From Stictocephala bisonia (Eukaryota > Arthropoda > Insecta > Hemiptera > Membracidae): a stretch of DNA of 64,000 nucleotides. The notes under the pieces are model-generated. The model did not search any database and was not told the origin of the DNA. It was given only the letters and a program-made list of their open reading frames with translations. The first letter of the stretch is position 1, and each line of letters opens with the position of its first letter. The position numbers and the translations under genes are program-made. This document shows, piece after piece, positions 39,136 to 52,756 of this stretch. Location: contig JAQJVL010000031.1 in NCBI GenBank assembly GCA_035578905.1, positions 67,501 through 131,500 on the forward strand, in the 5' to 3' direction.

Positions 39136-42127
39136 ATGTATTATTATAAACATTGTAGTAATAAAATTAGTCTTTGAATCTTTTTAGGGGAAATGGTTGG
39201 AGCCTATGTTATTTTTTTATATTCCTTACATTTACACACTTACCTTCGTTTACAGACCTTAAAAATCATATCATCTACCTAGATCAAGATCAAGATTTTC
39301 GTAGAGGGACCAATCCACTTACTGGATTATACAGCGTTGGGAAAACGTCTGGAATATGTTTATTAATTTGTAAATAATTGAAAAAATTTAATGAAAGTTT
39401 TGGTACATGTTCATAAATAAACATTTGTATATATTTTACTCCTTTTCTCGAATAAACAGGAAATGACCGAAGAAAATCTTAAAATGTTAAAAGTAAGCAT
39501 AACACGAGCTATACTTAATTTTAAAGGTATTTATTTGTAAAATACAAAAGTGAACATCTGAGGTAAAAAGTATGATCCATTCACTAAATTAATGTCATAT
39601 AACTAATACTTCTTAGTTATACAACTATTTCTTTATTTATCCCTGTTTAAGGTAGTTTTAATACTAGCGTACCGGTGTATTGGTGGGTGGGCGAGTTCTT
39701 TGTGTCAGTGTCCCCTGGCTCTACCTCTGATCTTCCAGACTTCAACAGCTAACTCCTGCCACCGTTGTGACATACAAGGCTGAAGACACATTAATGATTG
39801 AAAGCTTGAAAATATACATTGAACGGTCTCACCCTACCTTCACATATACAACTTGGTATCCCTTCATAATATACAGTATGCATGTCTAAACGGTATGTAT
39901 GGGCAACATTTGTGAGAACCTCTTCTCGCCCCTGTTGTTGAGTATGCTGTTGATTATATACAATAATAATGAAAGAATACGTTATAAAAATAACTATGTC
40001 ACTTAAGAAAAATAAATACAAGAAAACCCCATTTGACAGGGGGTATACCGTAAAAATTGTTTAAGAAAGTTATTATAATAATTTGTAACATATTTTTTAG
40101 TGAAAATGAAATAAAGCCTCATATTATGTCAATTATATTACAGCTGTAAGCATCAATACACAACAACTATCTTATTCTTCTTCTTAAGAAGTGAAAAATC
40201 TTAAGAAGAAAAAATTATATAACATTAATTTCTTTGAGGGCCTGTTTTTTTCTGACGGACATCCTTTTAACCTCAGATTTTCGTTTGTGTATTGTACAAA
40301 TGAAGACATTTAAAATGAGGTATAGCTCGAGGTAGGCTTACATTTAAAAGTTGCTTAAAACTTCCTTCGTGGGCCATCCCCTAGCTATGCGAAAAACGAG
40401 TAAAATATGTCTAAATGTTTTTTATATGGACATGTACGAAACAATAAAGTTTCCTTGTATTGTTTCTATAGTTGTAAACTGAATAAATATATTCCAAACT
40501 TTTACCCAACACCGTATTCATAATATTACAAATTAATTCACGGTCAACTAAGTATTCTTTAAATATTTTTAATTTAAACTGAAAACACAACATGTGTTGT
40601 CTTTTAAGTAATTTTCAAGAATATAAATTCAATATGTATTCACACAAAGTGTCTATGAATATATTTGTACACGATGTAAAAGTTTTTAATGTAATGCATA
40701 AATCAAACACACTCAAAAACATAATTATATAATAGTTTTGGTATTTTGAAGACATTAGTTATTTATATGATGTAAACTTGGAAGAAATAGTGATTTTTCG
40801 ATTTTGAATTCTATATTACCCAAAATAAAATGCACTAAAGAAACCCGAAATGATGAAATCTATTATTAATATCTATCAAATACATAATCAAATAATAAAC
40901 GCACATTCAATATTTATAGGAAACCTACATAAATCGCCTTACAATACCATATAATTCTAAGCATCCCAGGCAATAAAACATATGAGCCCTACAACAGTTG
41001 ATTTTTAATAATTGAAAATTACGAAAAAGTCTTAAAATATTGAGTTGTTATCTAAATTAAAGTTATTTAGAGTGTTCTCTGTTAACGTGAATTGATTTAT
41101 AATGAAATTAAACTAGCCCTATTAATTAATTTAATAATATATCTCTATATATATCATGAGAGAAAATCCCATACTTGAAATGTTTTTATGATATCAAACT
41201 CCGTTAAAACTATATTAAACTCGTTTTTTAAATATTACTAAGTGACGTTAAAACCAGTACCATTTATCAAAGTTAGAATGAGTAATTTCTATTGAAATGC
41301 ACAGCTTGCCTGTCAGCACACTCCAAACAGCAGTGCTTCTCAGATATATAGCCTAGATTTAAATTTATAACGTGGTTATTTGACTGAAATTATCATTATT
41401 TAGTAACTGTGCATTATAAACATCTTTAGGATGTCACTTCTCTTATCAGGAACTATAAACAGTTTCGTGTATATGAAAAAATCCCAAAAAGATATTCATT
41501 AAGTATTGTTTAATAGTCAATTCAGCTATTTGTAACTGTGTGTATTGTATTGTATGTTATTGGAGGTAGTACAAATGTTATTTTGTCCTCTGAAACTATT
41601 ATATTCAGGGGAGATTTGAAAATTGTAAAGTCAATACAAAAGTGTCATGTTTTTCACCCATAAAGGTGTTATAATGTTATGCATTATAAAATTTAAAAAA
41701 AATTTATCCAAACCGCAATTATTATATGAGATTTTGCTTACAAGTGAATAACTTACTCGAATACAAGTCTTAAAACTTGAGTGAAAATGTAGTAAGTTTA
41801 CATTGAATTTATGTTGAAAATTAATAGAGTGCACATAACATGAAATTTAGATCTAAAATTTTATTTTTCATAGAAAATCCCTCTTATTTTCATATTTAAA
41901 TAATTACAAAAAAATATGATACTTCAAATCTCCATATTGTAACAAGAAACTTGCGCCCTAACTAATGGCGTACTTTGTGGGTCGTTTGTACTAATTGGCC
42001 ATAAAAAGCCTGGAAAGTACACCCTTTTTGCTGGACCATTTTCTCTTTCTGCTTAAGCTTACATTAATGATCTCTTTACGTTTAAAGAATGTTAATAGTA
42101 TTTTTTTAATTTATACGTTGAATATAG
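39136..42127. other. AT-rich DNA, nothing recognised
   Basis: Includes a GC-richer spot at 39665-39790 with GGTGGGTGGGCG (about 39681), perhaps a decayed piece of the 36-bp minisatellite. No gene is supported. Confidence 0.45.
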
Positions 42128-42159
42128 ATAGGTAGTTCAATTCAAATTGAACTACCTAT
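42128..42159. repeat. Perfect 32-bp palindrome beside the minisatellite
   Basis: ATAGGTAGTTCAATT, two bases, then its exact reverse complement. It lies about 25 bases before the 36-bp array. Confidence 0.9.
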
Positions 42160-42182
42160 TCCTTTATTCATATCGGATAAAG

Positions 42183-42370
42183 GAGGTGACCCACCCACCC
42201 ACCCATACGCGTAGAGTGGTAATGACCCATCCTCCCACCCATACACGTACAGTGGTAGTGACCCACCCACTCACCCATACACGTACAGTGGTAGTGACCC
42301 ATCCTCCCACCCATACACTTACAGTGATAGTGACCCACCCACCCACCCATACAAGTACAGTGATATATTA
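42183..42370. repeat. 36-bp minisatellite, locus 4 (five units)
   Basis: The CGTACAGTGG-type key recurs at 42210, 42246, 42282, 42318 and 42354, exactly 36 bases apart. Units carry CCCACCCACCCACCC (42187 and 42335) or CCTCCCACCC variants. Because 36 is a multiple of three, long spurious frames run through it on both strands. Confidence 0.95.
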
Positions 42371-42527
42371 ACTGGTAGTAACCCAAGTTATGTAAAGTAG
42401 TGGAATGTATCGATAAAATAATACGATATAAAAAATATAAATGCTAAAAATTATATGACAGAAAATACATAAATAAACTTCTATGTAAAGAAAAATGAAT
42501 GTATAACGGCTGCCTGTCTGTTTGTCC

Positions 42528-42879
42528 TTTATGTATTAGAACTTCTTGTAAAGAAATCTTTAAATCATTTAAAATATTAACTTTATCATCTCTGTACATA
42601 TATGAAATGATCATATTTTACAAATTTAAAATTTCAAAATTTCAGACCGGTTCAAATATACATAACTATAGTACAAGATTTTGTAATCAACACAGGCAGT
42701 CATCTCATAGATTGGAGTTGACAGCTTCACTTCCCCAGAATATAGGCCCTAAGTTGTTTAATAGACTACCTAACCATATAAAACAGCAAATATGCGAAAA
42801 GCAATTTAAATCTTCCCTGCAGCACTTCTTGTTAAGTGGAGCTTTTTACACTGTTGAGGAATTTCTAATGGAACAATAG
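42528..42879 (+). mobile_element. LINE C-terminal fragment
   Basis: Open plus-strand stretch: SCKEIFKSFKILTLSSLYIY, then YSTRFCNQHRQSSHRLEL, GPKLFNRLPNHIKQQ, and the closing FYTVEEFLMEQ with a stop at 42879. This is the C-terminal domain after RT in Jockey/CR1-type elements. The fragment is 5' truncated near 42528 but its frame is intact, so it is relatively young. Confidence 0.85.
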
Positions 42880-43731
42880 GTTTTATTAATGACAAATATG
42901 TAAACAAATATTATTAATTAATAGAAATTTAATTTAAGCTATAATAACCTAACTTTAATTTGTTATATCATTAATTCTTTATACATGACCATTGTAATAC
43001 AATTGTATAACTGTCCACTACAAACTAAATATATTTTGATTTTGAGTTCACCGTTTATCCGATTGTTATAAAACTTTGGGAAGTTGTTAGGTATATTCTT
43101 GAAAAGGGTTATGGCATGGTTTTGTTCATATATGACTAAAGGGTTTTGAACAACTGACTTTTAGAATTTCAACGATATTTAATATAATTATTATATTTAT
43201 ATAGATCAATTATAATATGTTAAATAAAAACATATTAAATAAAGCTCTTGAAATAGGCTAAGCCCCGTTTCTATTACTACAAATGTTTATCACGACAAGT
43301 CTCACGACACGTAATAGCACAAGTTTACGAAGTCGCTGGACAAGTGCCGGGGACAAAAATTTGCCGAGATTTGTACCACAAAGAAAGGAAACAGTCTACA
43401 TAGCGTACCCGTGATACGCACATGCGGTGTGGGTCATGTCATCAAGCTATGAGGAAATATGGATTTCAACTAAGTGTGAGGAGTTAAGATGATAGAATGT
43501 AATCTTTTTTAGAAATAAGGCCGACTATTCCTTAGATATGTTCATTATTCGGTGACCTAAATACAAATAATCAACTGGTGGTTATCAACTTACCACCTTC
43601 TAATGTTGTTATAACTCTGATTGGGATGAACCAAGAACCAAAAACCTTTAGCTAATGAGAACCAACAATTATACAGTCCATTTTGAATATTGACCCTCCC
43701 CTCAATATGTTTTATGAGTTACTAGCTGTAC
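42880..43731. other. LINE 3' UTR and unclassified DNA
   Basis: 42880-43045 is probably the LINE 3' UTR, ending ATATTTTGATTTTGAG. A GC-richer patch at 43260-43460 has no recognised identity. Confidence 0.4.
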
Positions 43732-44780
43732 CCGCCCGCTTCGCCGATTATAATATTGAGTTTGTTATATAGTCAAAATGTGCAGCAGCTTTCAGTTTAC
43801 ATTGCAACCAGTTTATAACCAATTTACAACTGCTGATGTTATGTATACTTTACTACTACTGTGCTGAATTATTTTTAATTTTAAAGTTCAGCCAACCACA
43901 TTTTATGTTCAACTAGTGGTTTGTTGGGGAAAAAGCCGCTATGTAAATAAAATTAAAATCTTGCTGTTAAATATTACGTGTATAATATTTAATTATAGTT
44001 TTGTAAAACTCATCATCATATATACAGATTAATCAGGTATTATAGTTGTGTTAAAACTTCTCTGCACAGTTTATTTTTTGTGTAAGGATTGTCTATTTCA
44101 TTGTTATGGTCGACTGTTTTTTTTTTTTTAACTATTATTCAATAAATTTAATTCCGTCTGGGGATTTTACTCTACAAAAGTTGCCCATGTGAAAACACTG
44201 GTTTGTTCAGGTGAATACCCAAAGTTCCTAATACCAGCTTCTCAAAGGTTTGGCCTTGTGCCTTGTTAATTAGGGTATAAAACATTAACAGCTGGTATAT
44301 TTAATTTGTTTTATTGACAGCTAGACTCAATAAATCAAAACAAAAGTTAGAAACCCTCTTCACATAAGATTAACGTGGGAACTTTGAAAGCCAATGGGGC
44401 CTAAAGGCGAATTTCAAAACTTTTATTTTTCCCGCCATCTACAATATCGAGCATTAAAATGCGCCATTTCAGAAGACCGTAGGTGAAGTGCAACGCTTGG
44501 AATTTTGACGCAACCGGTTGGCCTTACGAAATTAAATATACAGATTTGTGTTTATTTAACACATGTTAATAAAATAAATAAATCAATTATTATAACTCTA
44601 TAATAACACCATGGGAATTTTGGAGGTCAGGGGGATGGGGTCCTGAGGTCGGAAAGGAAAATCCTTCCTTAGTGAGCGAGCGTCTAGGGGCCAAGATAAA
44701 CCTTTGTGCAAAATTTCAAGTCGATTGGACGTATATTTTTTAATAAATACTAATGAGTGGTAAATGGCTCTATCATCTAT

Positions 44781-44782
<2 letters not shown>

Positions 44783-44835
<53 letters not shown>

Positions 44836-44850
44836 TAGATAGATAGATGA
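44783..44850. repeat. (AT)n followed by (GATA)n
   Basis: About 25 AT units running into four GATA units, within the Helitron-like element. Confidence 0.95.
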
Positions 44851-44889
44851 ATAACTGCTATTTCAATCAGACTTTTCTTGTAGTTAACA

Positions 44890-45680
44890 AATGTTGATTG
44901 TCTAAAATAATCTCAAAGTCTGCTTTTAAAGGCCATAAAGTACAGCAATTGCCTCTAAATCATTGAAATGTCAGGGTTCTCACCATATTTAGCCATGTCC
45001 GATGGACTAATTATACATGTGTTGAAATTAAATTTTAAAATTTCCGATTGAAATCAGTTTGTTCTCTTATAAAAAGTTTCAAAGTCTAGACAAATCTGTA
45101 AGTCTACTTTTAGAGGGCACAAATTACTGTTTTTGACTCTGAATTATAGAAATATCGGGTTTCTTGCCATATTTAGCCATGTCCTGTGAACTGGCTATGA
45201 ATTTGGTAAAATTAAATTCAACATTTTCCGATTAAAATCAGTTTGTTCTCTTAGATAAGTTTCTAAGTCTAGAGAAATCTGTAAGTCTACTTTTAGAGGG
45301 CACAAAGTCTATATTTTACTCTGAATCAATAAAAGATCGTGTTTCTCGCCATGTTCAGCCATGTCCTATGATCTGGCTATGCATGCTTAAAAACTAAATT
45401 GTTAATTTTCCGATTGAAAATGGTTTGATCTCCTAGATAACGAAGTTTCATAGTCTATAGAAATCTGTAAGTCGACTTTAGAGGTCGAAGAGTACGGTAA
45501 TTGACTCTTAATCAGGAAAATATCGTATTTCCAGCCGTATTTAGTCATTTCCTATGACCTGGCTATACATGTGTTCAGAATAAATTGTATATTTTCCCAT
45601 TGAATAAAGTATGTTCTCCTAGATAACAAAGTTTCACAGTCTAGAAAAATCTCTGAGTCTACTCTTAGAGGGCGTAAATT
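44890..45680. repeat. 184-bp internal tandem repeat of the Helitron-like element
   Basis: The key TTTAGCCATGTCC (or close variants) recurs at about 44991, 45175, 45357 and 45543. Units share AAATCTGTAAGTCTACTTTTA, GAGGGCACAAA, TGACTCTGAAT and TTTGTTCTC blocks. The shorter relative at 11002-11873 has only one unit (near 11480-11590), so copy number varies between family members. Confidence 0.85.
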
Positions 45681-46050
45681 AACCAATATGATTTACACGC
45701 ACAAATTGAAAATGTAACTCTACCTAAGGATGAAGGAGGTGAGATAGAGCAAAATGTCATAGGGCCGAAGTTGTAGATTTTCTCATATAGAAAATGGTGT
45801 TAGTTTTGCTGTATAACTGTTCATTTAGCAGCTACAGTCCAATTAGAGAAACGCTGTTTTTGGCATTTAAAATGTTTGGCACTAAAAAGGCTGCCATCTT
45901 CGATTTACCTTGATTTTTTCAAAGTCCCTTCTTATTGCACATTTACAATATAAGACCTTTTACTCTAAAAAATTTCAGCCTTGTAGGCTAAGTTCTTTTT
46001 TAGTTACAGCGATGAGTGAGTGAGTCAGTGGTATTTACCTTTTATAGGTA

Positions 46051-47364
46051 TATTGCATCAACCAATAGCTATTATTGTTCATAGTTCTTCACTCTGCATT
46101 CGTTTACAGAGGGAGCACCGTTAGGTTTTGTGATTAGGCAAATTGAATGGCGTATCAATATTACGTCAACCATTAGTAGGCGCTTCTATTTCAATGTACC
46201 ATCCTAGTATATTGACATATTTTATTGAGTACAAATATTGCATAGTATCAATTTTTTGTTTTTTTTTTTCCTGAAATAACTGGCATTTATATTTAAAATT
46301 TTTGTCCATTTTCTGGAAAGTTAACACATAAAAAATCTATACATTTCCTTATAAAAGTCTGACGGCATTTCTAAGCTGTATTAAAAAAAGAAGATTTTGA
46401 ATAAACTTTTTTTGAAATATAATAAATTGATTACATTTTCCAGACTTTAAGATACAGTAATAAGGTGTATAATAAGGTGTTAAATGCAAGGTTAAGGTTA
46501 AGTTAAGGTTAAATACTAAGGCTGGAAATATTAAGTTATTTTCTTTGAATGAATATTGCATTTAATAATCTTTTCAAGGGATTTCGTGGTTTAAACTATT
46601 TAAAGTCTTTGTCAAGTCTGTAAGAACCTGTTATTGTATTATCTTTACTATATGAGCTGTATTTTTATCTATATACTTCTAAGTGATTGGTGTGTACTGT
46701 ATATTATAAAACTAAATTTTCTTGTTCTATATATTTTTGTTAGAATCTCAAGGCTTATAATAAATCAAATGTGTTTGATGTGGAACAATGTAAAAATATG
46801 TTTGAGCCAGCTAAATAATACATTATAACTTTGAGGTCGACAGACATGATACCCTTGTACTTTTTAACAATTAATTTACCTTTATCATATTTTTATTTTT
46901 ACATAGCATACACTAAATGTATTTTACAGGATCTGATACTAAAGGTATGTAACAAAATGTTTTGAAGAGTATTTTTGACTCGGACCCAACTCGTAAAATA
47001 AATGTACTTTTTAATTCTAGTAAACGGAGGAACATTAATGGTTGTGTTTGTGGTAGTGGAAAAGTTGTTGGTATCTGCATAAGAGCGGTAATGAGGGAAC
47101 ATATAATCCACCTCTCATAAATCCATTCCATAAGGAAAAACCTCACAAGTTGGTCTTGCTGAGTTGCTTACAGTTTTCCTCTTTTAAATTTATTTTAATA
47201 TATGCTTTTATTTATTTGTTTATATTTTATGAATATTATGCTTATTTATTCAAAAATGTTCTAGTAGACTTTTGTGATTACATTGTTGAATGAACTAGCT
47301 ATTAATTCAATTTATGCATTTAAAAAGTATTTAACCACACACTTGATTTGTGTATGAAATGTTT

Positions 47365-47430
<66 letters not shown>

Positions 47431-48644
47431 TATATAGTGTTTCTTTTAGTATACCTTTTTAATTAAAAAAAATTAAACTATTTGCACAATATTGATGAAA
47501 AATTATTTCAAAAATCTAAGCCAACTCCTGTGTAACAAATAATTGTAGGTATATTGTAGAACTAAATGTTAATTTATGATTTTATAGAGTAATATTGTAT
47601 GTGTACCTTTATCATAAAAAAACGAAATCGTTAAACGTTTTTAGAAAACAGTTAATTTTCCCGTACATAATCAATTATTGCTTGGTATTTAGTTTTTATT
47701 TCACGTAAAATCTAGTTATAACGAGTGAAAGACAGAAAAAACTCTGGGTCGAACTACAATAAAAACTAATTGACAAAATAACCTGTTGTAAAATGTATTC
47801 CAGTTGGGTGAGTGTATTTTTCATATCTCAAACTTAAGTTACTATAAAAATGCATTGTAGAGTAGTCATTAATAAATATACGATACATTGTATTATAATT
47901 ACGACAAACACCAACTAACCCAAATGTCAATATAATTCATTAAACAGATATAGATACAATTTAGTTGAGAAATTTTCTAACACTATTTCACATATATACA
48001 TGTTTAGTTTAATTTAAAATAAATTATGAAATTAAAATCTACAAATATATTGTATATTTTGAACCATTAAAGTTGTTCCAATTTAATAACTTCAGGTTTT
48101 TAATATTTACCCTACCAAGAGAATCACGGTTTTCATGTGGTTAACCAAGAAGAAGTAACAGAGTTTGTAAATAAATTTTAATTGCAGCGTAACTTTGTCG
48201 AACAAACTTTTCTTTTCAACTCCTTGCTTAACAACCTCATTTTTTTGGATTGAATAAAAAAACAGTTATTGTATTTAAATTAAAATGTTTATTACAGTTA
48301 AAAAAGTAACTTTAGAAGAATCTTAATTCAAAAGACATAATCTCAATGAATTTTACTATAACAATTCAAATAACTTTACATCAAGGATGGCAGCTCTAAA
48401 GTTGACGTTGAAAAGTTATCAAAATACTATTCCTAGTTTTATTATATTACTTTTAACAAAATAAATTACGTTTCATTTACATCTTTGAATAATTTTGTTT
48501 AATGGAGCTCTTACTCCTTCTTGCATCTTACCAGACTGTCGGCTGTCGGAAGTTCTTTCCTCCCAACAGGCCGAGAGTCGGAAGTGACCATATTTGGCCA
48601 CCGACACATTGGGAGCCTACATGGCCCATACACCCCATGTGCCA
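46051..48644. other. AT-rich DNA, nothing recognised
   Basis: Short frames only. GGTTAAGGTTAAGTTAAGGTT at 46491-46512 is a tiny TTAAGG-like stretch. (AT)n lies at 47367-47436. Confidence 0.45.
47367..47436. repeat. (AT)n microsatellite
   Basis: About 34 AT units with one TGTA interruption. Confidence 0.97.
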
Positions 48645-48735
48645 TCCAAGTATGGTGGTATTGACCCACCCTCTCATACACTTACGGTGGTATTGACCTA
48701 CCCACCCTCTCATACACGTACTGTGATTATTGCAT
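48645..48735. repeat. 36-bp minisatellite, locus 5
   Basis: Three units of TATGGTGGTATTGACCCACC type. CTTACGGTGG (48681) and CGTACTGTGA (48717) are 36 bases apart; the first spacing is 32, a small deletion. The C-rich strand is the plus strand. A GC-richer stretch at 48530-48640 precedes it. Confidence 0.85.
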
Positions 48736-50364
48736 GAGATTATATATACAACGTACACCTTACCGACCCCCCACTGGTCAATGATTCTAGGTCATTGGAT
48801 TCTCAAGTTTCGAAAACAACCATGAGCTTCAAACCTGTGACACTCGAGAAATGGAGCTAAACTAAATGAATGTGAGCTATAGTCACACTGTAAAGAGTTT
48901 TATGATCTCGTTTGTGAAGCTCATCTACAACTATAGCATACCCGATCACCAGGTCATATGTTCTTAAGTATGGCCAAAGAAATATCTCTTGAGTGGAAAG
49001 TACATTCCTGAAATCTTAGGCCAATAAATTTTACTTATCCTGTGTAGTCATGAAGCACTCTGTAAAAATTAAATAGTCACATTTATACACATGATGAACT
49101 ATCAAAGTTGATAAACTGAATTCTAGGCACACTTTCACCTTGTCTAGCTCCCAAACTACCATGCTATCAATCATAAAAACATTTCACAGACAACCTTGAT
49201 TGCGGCATCTTGTAAACCCGTCCCTATCACAAAAATAACAGGGGCTTACTGAAGATGACTTTGAGCCAATGACTTGTAGAGTGTTAAGTAAGTGTGCTTG
49301 TCATTTAAACACCTGGTTCACGGTTTTTGTCAGTAATTTTATAACTTCTGTTTTTAAATACTGAATTTTAAATACGAACGGAGTTTGGGCCAAGAAAGAA
49401 TGGACTGAGGCAAACATTCATAGTAGGCAGAAGTGATCGCAGTTTATAATAGTTTTTCATGCAAAAAATTGTTTGAATGTAATAGTTAAATTTCATTTAT
49501 ATTTATCAACAATTTAAATTTTTTAATTATGAGCTAGGCCTAATATAATTTCTGTCTTCAACAATTGATACAAGATATATCTGAGGGAATTTCTATACAA
49601 ATACAAATATGTATGTAGCGCAACAATATTTAATACTGTATTACTAGGTAATAAATCATTATTAGTTACAATTTTCACCTGATCGATTATTGATAAAATA
49701 AGTACTGTACTTGAAAATACATTATTTAAACAAAAATTTTCTTGTTTAGAACAAGTCATACAAATATGTATGAGCACATTAGAATAAGTTCAAGGGAATG
49801 AGAAATAGTGAGAATAGAATTAGGAAGGCAAGCAAGGTGGTAGGCGTTTTAATTAAAGATCTTGACACCCAACAGAGAATGGAGGGTGTAAAGGTATTAA
49901 GTCTGAGACTTATGGTAAAGGAAATTAACTGATAATAAAGGCAAAACTAGTTGCTCACTCAATTATCTAAAAACCTAACGAAAAGTATGACAAAATAATT
50001 ATAATGTCACTATATTGATGTAGAATATTTAAACATTAAGAAATCTAACAACCAAAATATATTTATTTGTAATAGAAATCTTTTACATCCGTGAGATTTT
50101 TTACGTCCATCAAATAAATTAACTGAAAAATAAAATATAACTAACAGAAATCATGGTTTGTCACTAGAATTAAAATTTGTATTTGTATGTAAAATGGCAT
50201 TACATAGTTATAAAGCGTAAAAAAAATAATTTTGTTTTCAAGCAGTCAATCATTTGGATGATATTTATTAAAATTATTAGAAATAAAGATTTGCTACCCT
50301 TCCCGGTATAAGCTAATTATTAATTTTTTTACAAATTTAAATTCATCGGGTCCGTGTTCTAAAC
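48736..50364. other. AT-rich DNA, nothing recognised
   Basis: Short frames only. No repeats noticed until the 62-bp satellite begins. Confidence 0.5.
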
Positions 50365-52343
50365 CAGCTCCACATTATCATTTTAATCACACAACCAACT
50401 TTACTTACATTGTTTTAAACCACTATCAGCTCCACATTATCATTTTAATTACACAACCAACTTTACTTACATTGTTTTAAACCACTATCAGCTCCACATT
50501 ATAATTTTAATCACACAACCAACTTTACTTACATTGTTTTAAACCACTATCAGCTCCACATTATCATTTTAATTACACAACCAACTTTACTAACATTGTT
50601 TTAAACCACTATCAGCTCCACAGTATAATTTTAATCACACAACCAACTTTACTTACATTGTTTTAAACCACTATCATCTCCACATTATCATTTTAATTAC
50701 ACAACCAACTTTACCAACATTGTTTTTAACCACTATCAGCTCCACATTATCATATTAATTACACAACCAACTTTACTAACATTGTTTTAAACCACTATCA
50801 GCTCCACAGTATAATTTTAATCACACAACCAACTTTACTTACATTGTTTTAAACCACTATCATCTCCACATTATCATTTTAATTACACAACCAACTTTAC
50901 CAACATTGTTTTTAACCACTATCAGCTCCACAGTATAATTTAAATCACACAACCAACTTTACTTACATTGTTTTAAACCACTATCATCTCCACATTATCA
51001 TTTTAATTACACAACCAACTTTACTTACATTGTTTTAAACCACTATCAGCTCCACATTATCATTTTAATCACACAACCAACTTTACTTACATTGTTTTAA
51101 ACCACTATCATCTCCACATTATCATTTTAAACACACAACCAACTTTACTTACATTGTTTTAAACCACTATCATCTCCACATTATCATTTTAATCACACAA
51201 CCAACTTTACTTACATTGTTTTAAACCACTATCATCTCCACATTATCATTTTAATTACACAACCAACTTTACTTACATTGTTTTAAACCACTATCATCTC
51301 CATATTATCACTTTAATCACACAACCAACTTTACTTACATTGTTTTAAACCACTATCATCTCCACATTATCATTTTAATCACACAACCAACTTTACTTAC
51401 ATTGTTTTAAACCACTATCATCTCCACATTATCATTTTAATTACACAACCAACTTTACTTACATTGTTTTAAACCACTATCATCTACACATTATCATTTT
51501 AATCACACAACCAACTTTACTTACATTGTTTTAAACCACTATCAGCTCCACTTTATCATAATAATTACACAACCAACTTTACTAACATTGTTTAAACCAC
51601 TATCAGCTCCACATTATCATTTTAATTACACAACCAACTTTACCAACATTGTATTAAACCACTATCAGCTCCACAGTATCATTTTAATTACACAACCAAC
51701 TTTACCAACATTGTTTTATACCACTATCAGCTCCACATTACCATTTTAATTACACAACCAAATTTACTAACATTGTTTTATACCACTATCAGCTCCACAT
51801 TACCATTTTAATTACACAACCAACTTTACTAACATTGTTTTATACCACTATCAGCTCCACATTATCATTTTAATTACACAACCAACTTTACTAACATTGT
51901 TTTAAACCACTATCAGCTCTACAGTAACATTTTAATTACATAACCAATTTTACTGACATTGTTTTAACCCACTATCAGCTCCACAGTATCATTTTAATTA
52001 CACAACCAACTTTACTAACATTGTTTTATACCACTATCAGCTCCACAGTATCATTTTAATTACACAACCAACTTTACTAACATTGTTTTAAACCACTATC
52101 AGCTCTACAGTAACATTTTAATTACATAACCAATTTTACTGACATTGTTTTAACCCAATATCAGCTCTACAGTAACATTTTAATTACATAACCAATTTTA
52201 CTTACATTGTTTTAAACCACTATCAGCTCTATAGTAACATTTTAATTACATAACCAATTTTACTGACATTGTTTTAAACCACTATCAGCTCCACAGTATC
52301 ATTTTAATTACACAACCAACCTTACTAACACTGTTTTAAACTG
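50365..52343. repeat. 62-bp satellite array, about 32 copies
   Basis: The unit is CAGCTCCACATTATCATTTT, then AATCACACAACCAACTTTAC, then TTACATTGTTTTAAACCACT, then AT. Keys lie at 50365, 50427 and so on to 52286, with 31 intervals averaging 62. Variants co-vary: CATCTCC versus CAGCTCC, CAGTAT versus CATTAT, AATTAC versus AATCAC, and TTAC, CAAC or TAAC after TTTAC. They recur in two- and three-unit blocks (for example 50600-50950), showing higher-order structure. Divergence is higher at the right edge (51900-52340). Confidence 0.97.
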
Positions 52344-52529
52344 CTGAGACTATAGCTACTCTTCCAATAAATGTTTGAATATAACAAGTATGACTATCTG
52401 TACTTTGTAATAGCTTGCTAGAGATAGTCCATATTTTCTAAATGTGAAAATCATGGTAGCAGGCTATAATTCACAGTTTCTGACCACATTTCCGTGAAAG
52501 TCTGCCCCTTACCACAACCGATGCACGAT

Positions 52530-52650
52530 ACATCATGATGATATGTGCCCTGCCTTCCAGGCCCTCTTAGATGTGCTTTGGATCTTAAATATTTCTAAAA
52601 TATATATTCGATTTTCTATGCTAAGTTTGTCTAGCAGCAATGCTTACATT
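52530..52650 (+). repeat. Member of a degenerate direct repeat pair
   Basis: CTTCCAGGCCCTCTTAGATGTGCTTTGG, then TTAAATATTTCTAAAATA and AAGTTTGTCT, is recognisably similar to 53740-53850. The relation is distant (roughly two thirds of positions by eye). The element class is unknown. Confidence 0.45.
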
Positions 52651-52756
52651 ACATTTGTTTGGGATGTTATAAAATTACAATTAAATTTTTATTTGAATAA
52701 CTAGATATATTTTATGTAGATATTATATTGTTTTATATAATATTTAGACTTGACCA

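Larger units (their letters stand above)
43732..46050 (-). mobile_element. Larger Helitron-like element, minus orientation
   Basis: The 3' terminus on the minus strand is CGGCGAAGCGGGCGGGTACAG then CTAG at 43732, followed by T, nearly identical to the terminus at 11002. The presumed 5' end (about 46050) reads TACCTATAAAAGG with ACTGACTCACTCACTCATCG shortly after, in the style of insect Helitron starts, but the usual TC is not clear. The interior is colinear with the 872-base copy at 11002-11873 but longer. It holds an internal tandem array and an (AT)n/(GATA)n tract. No Rep/helicase coding was found, so it is non-autonomous. Confidence 0.7.

Noticed and set aside
42147..42386. Three overlapping repeat-rich frames on both strands
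   Set aside because: Same 36-bp minisatellite artefact as at 62575.
50365..52343. CRISPR-like regular array
   Set aside because: Units are contiguous 62-base tandem copies with no unique spacers, and the DNA is eukaryotic. It is a satellite.
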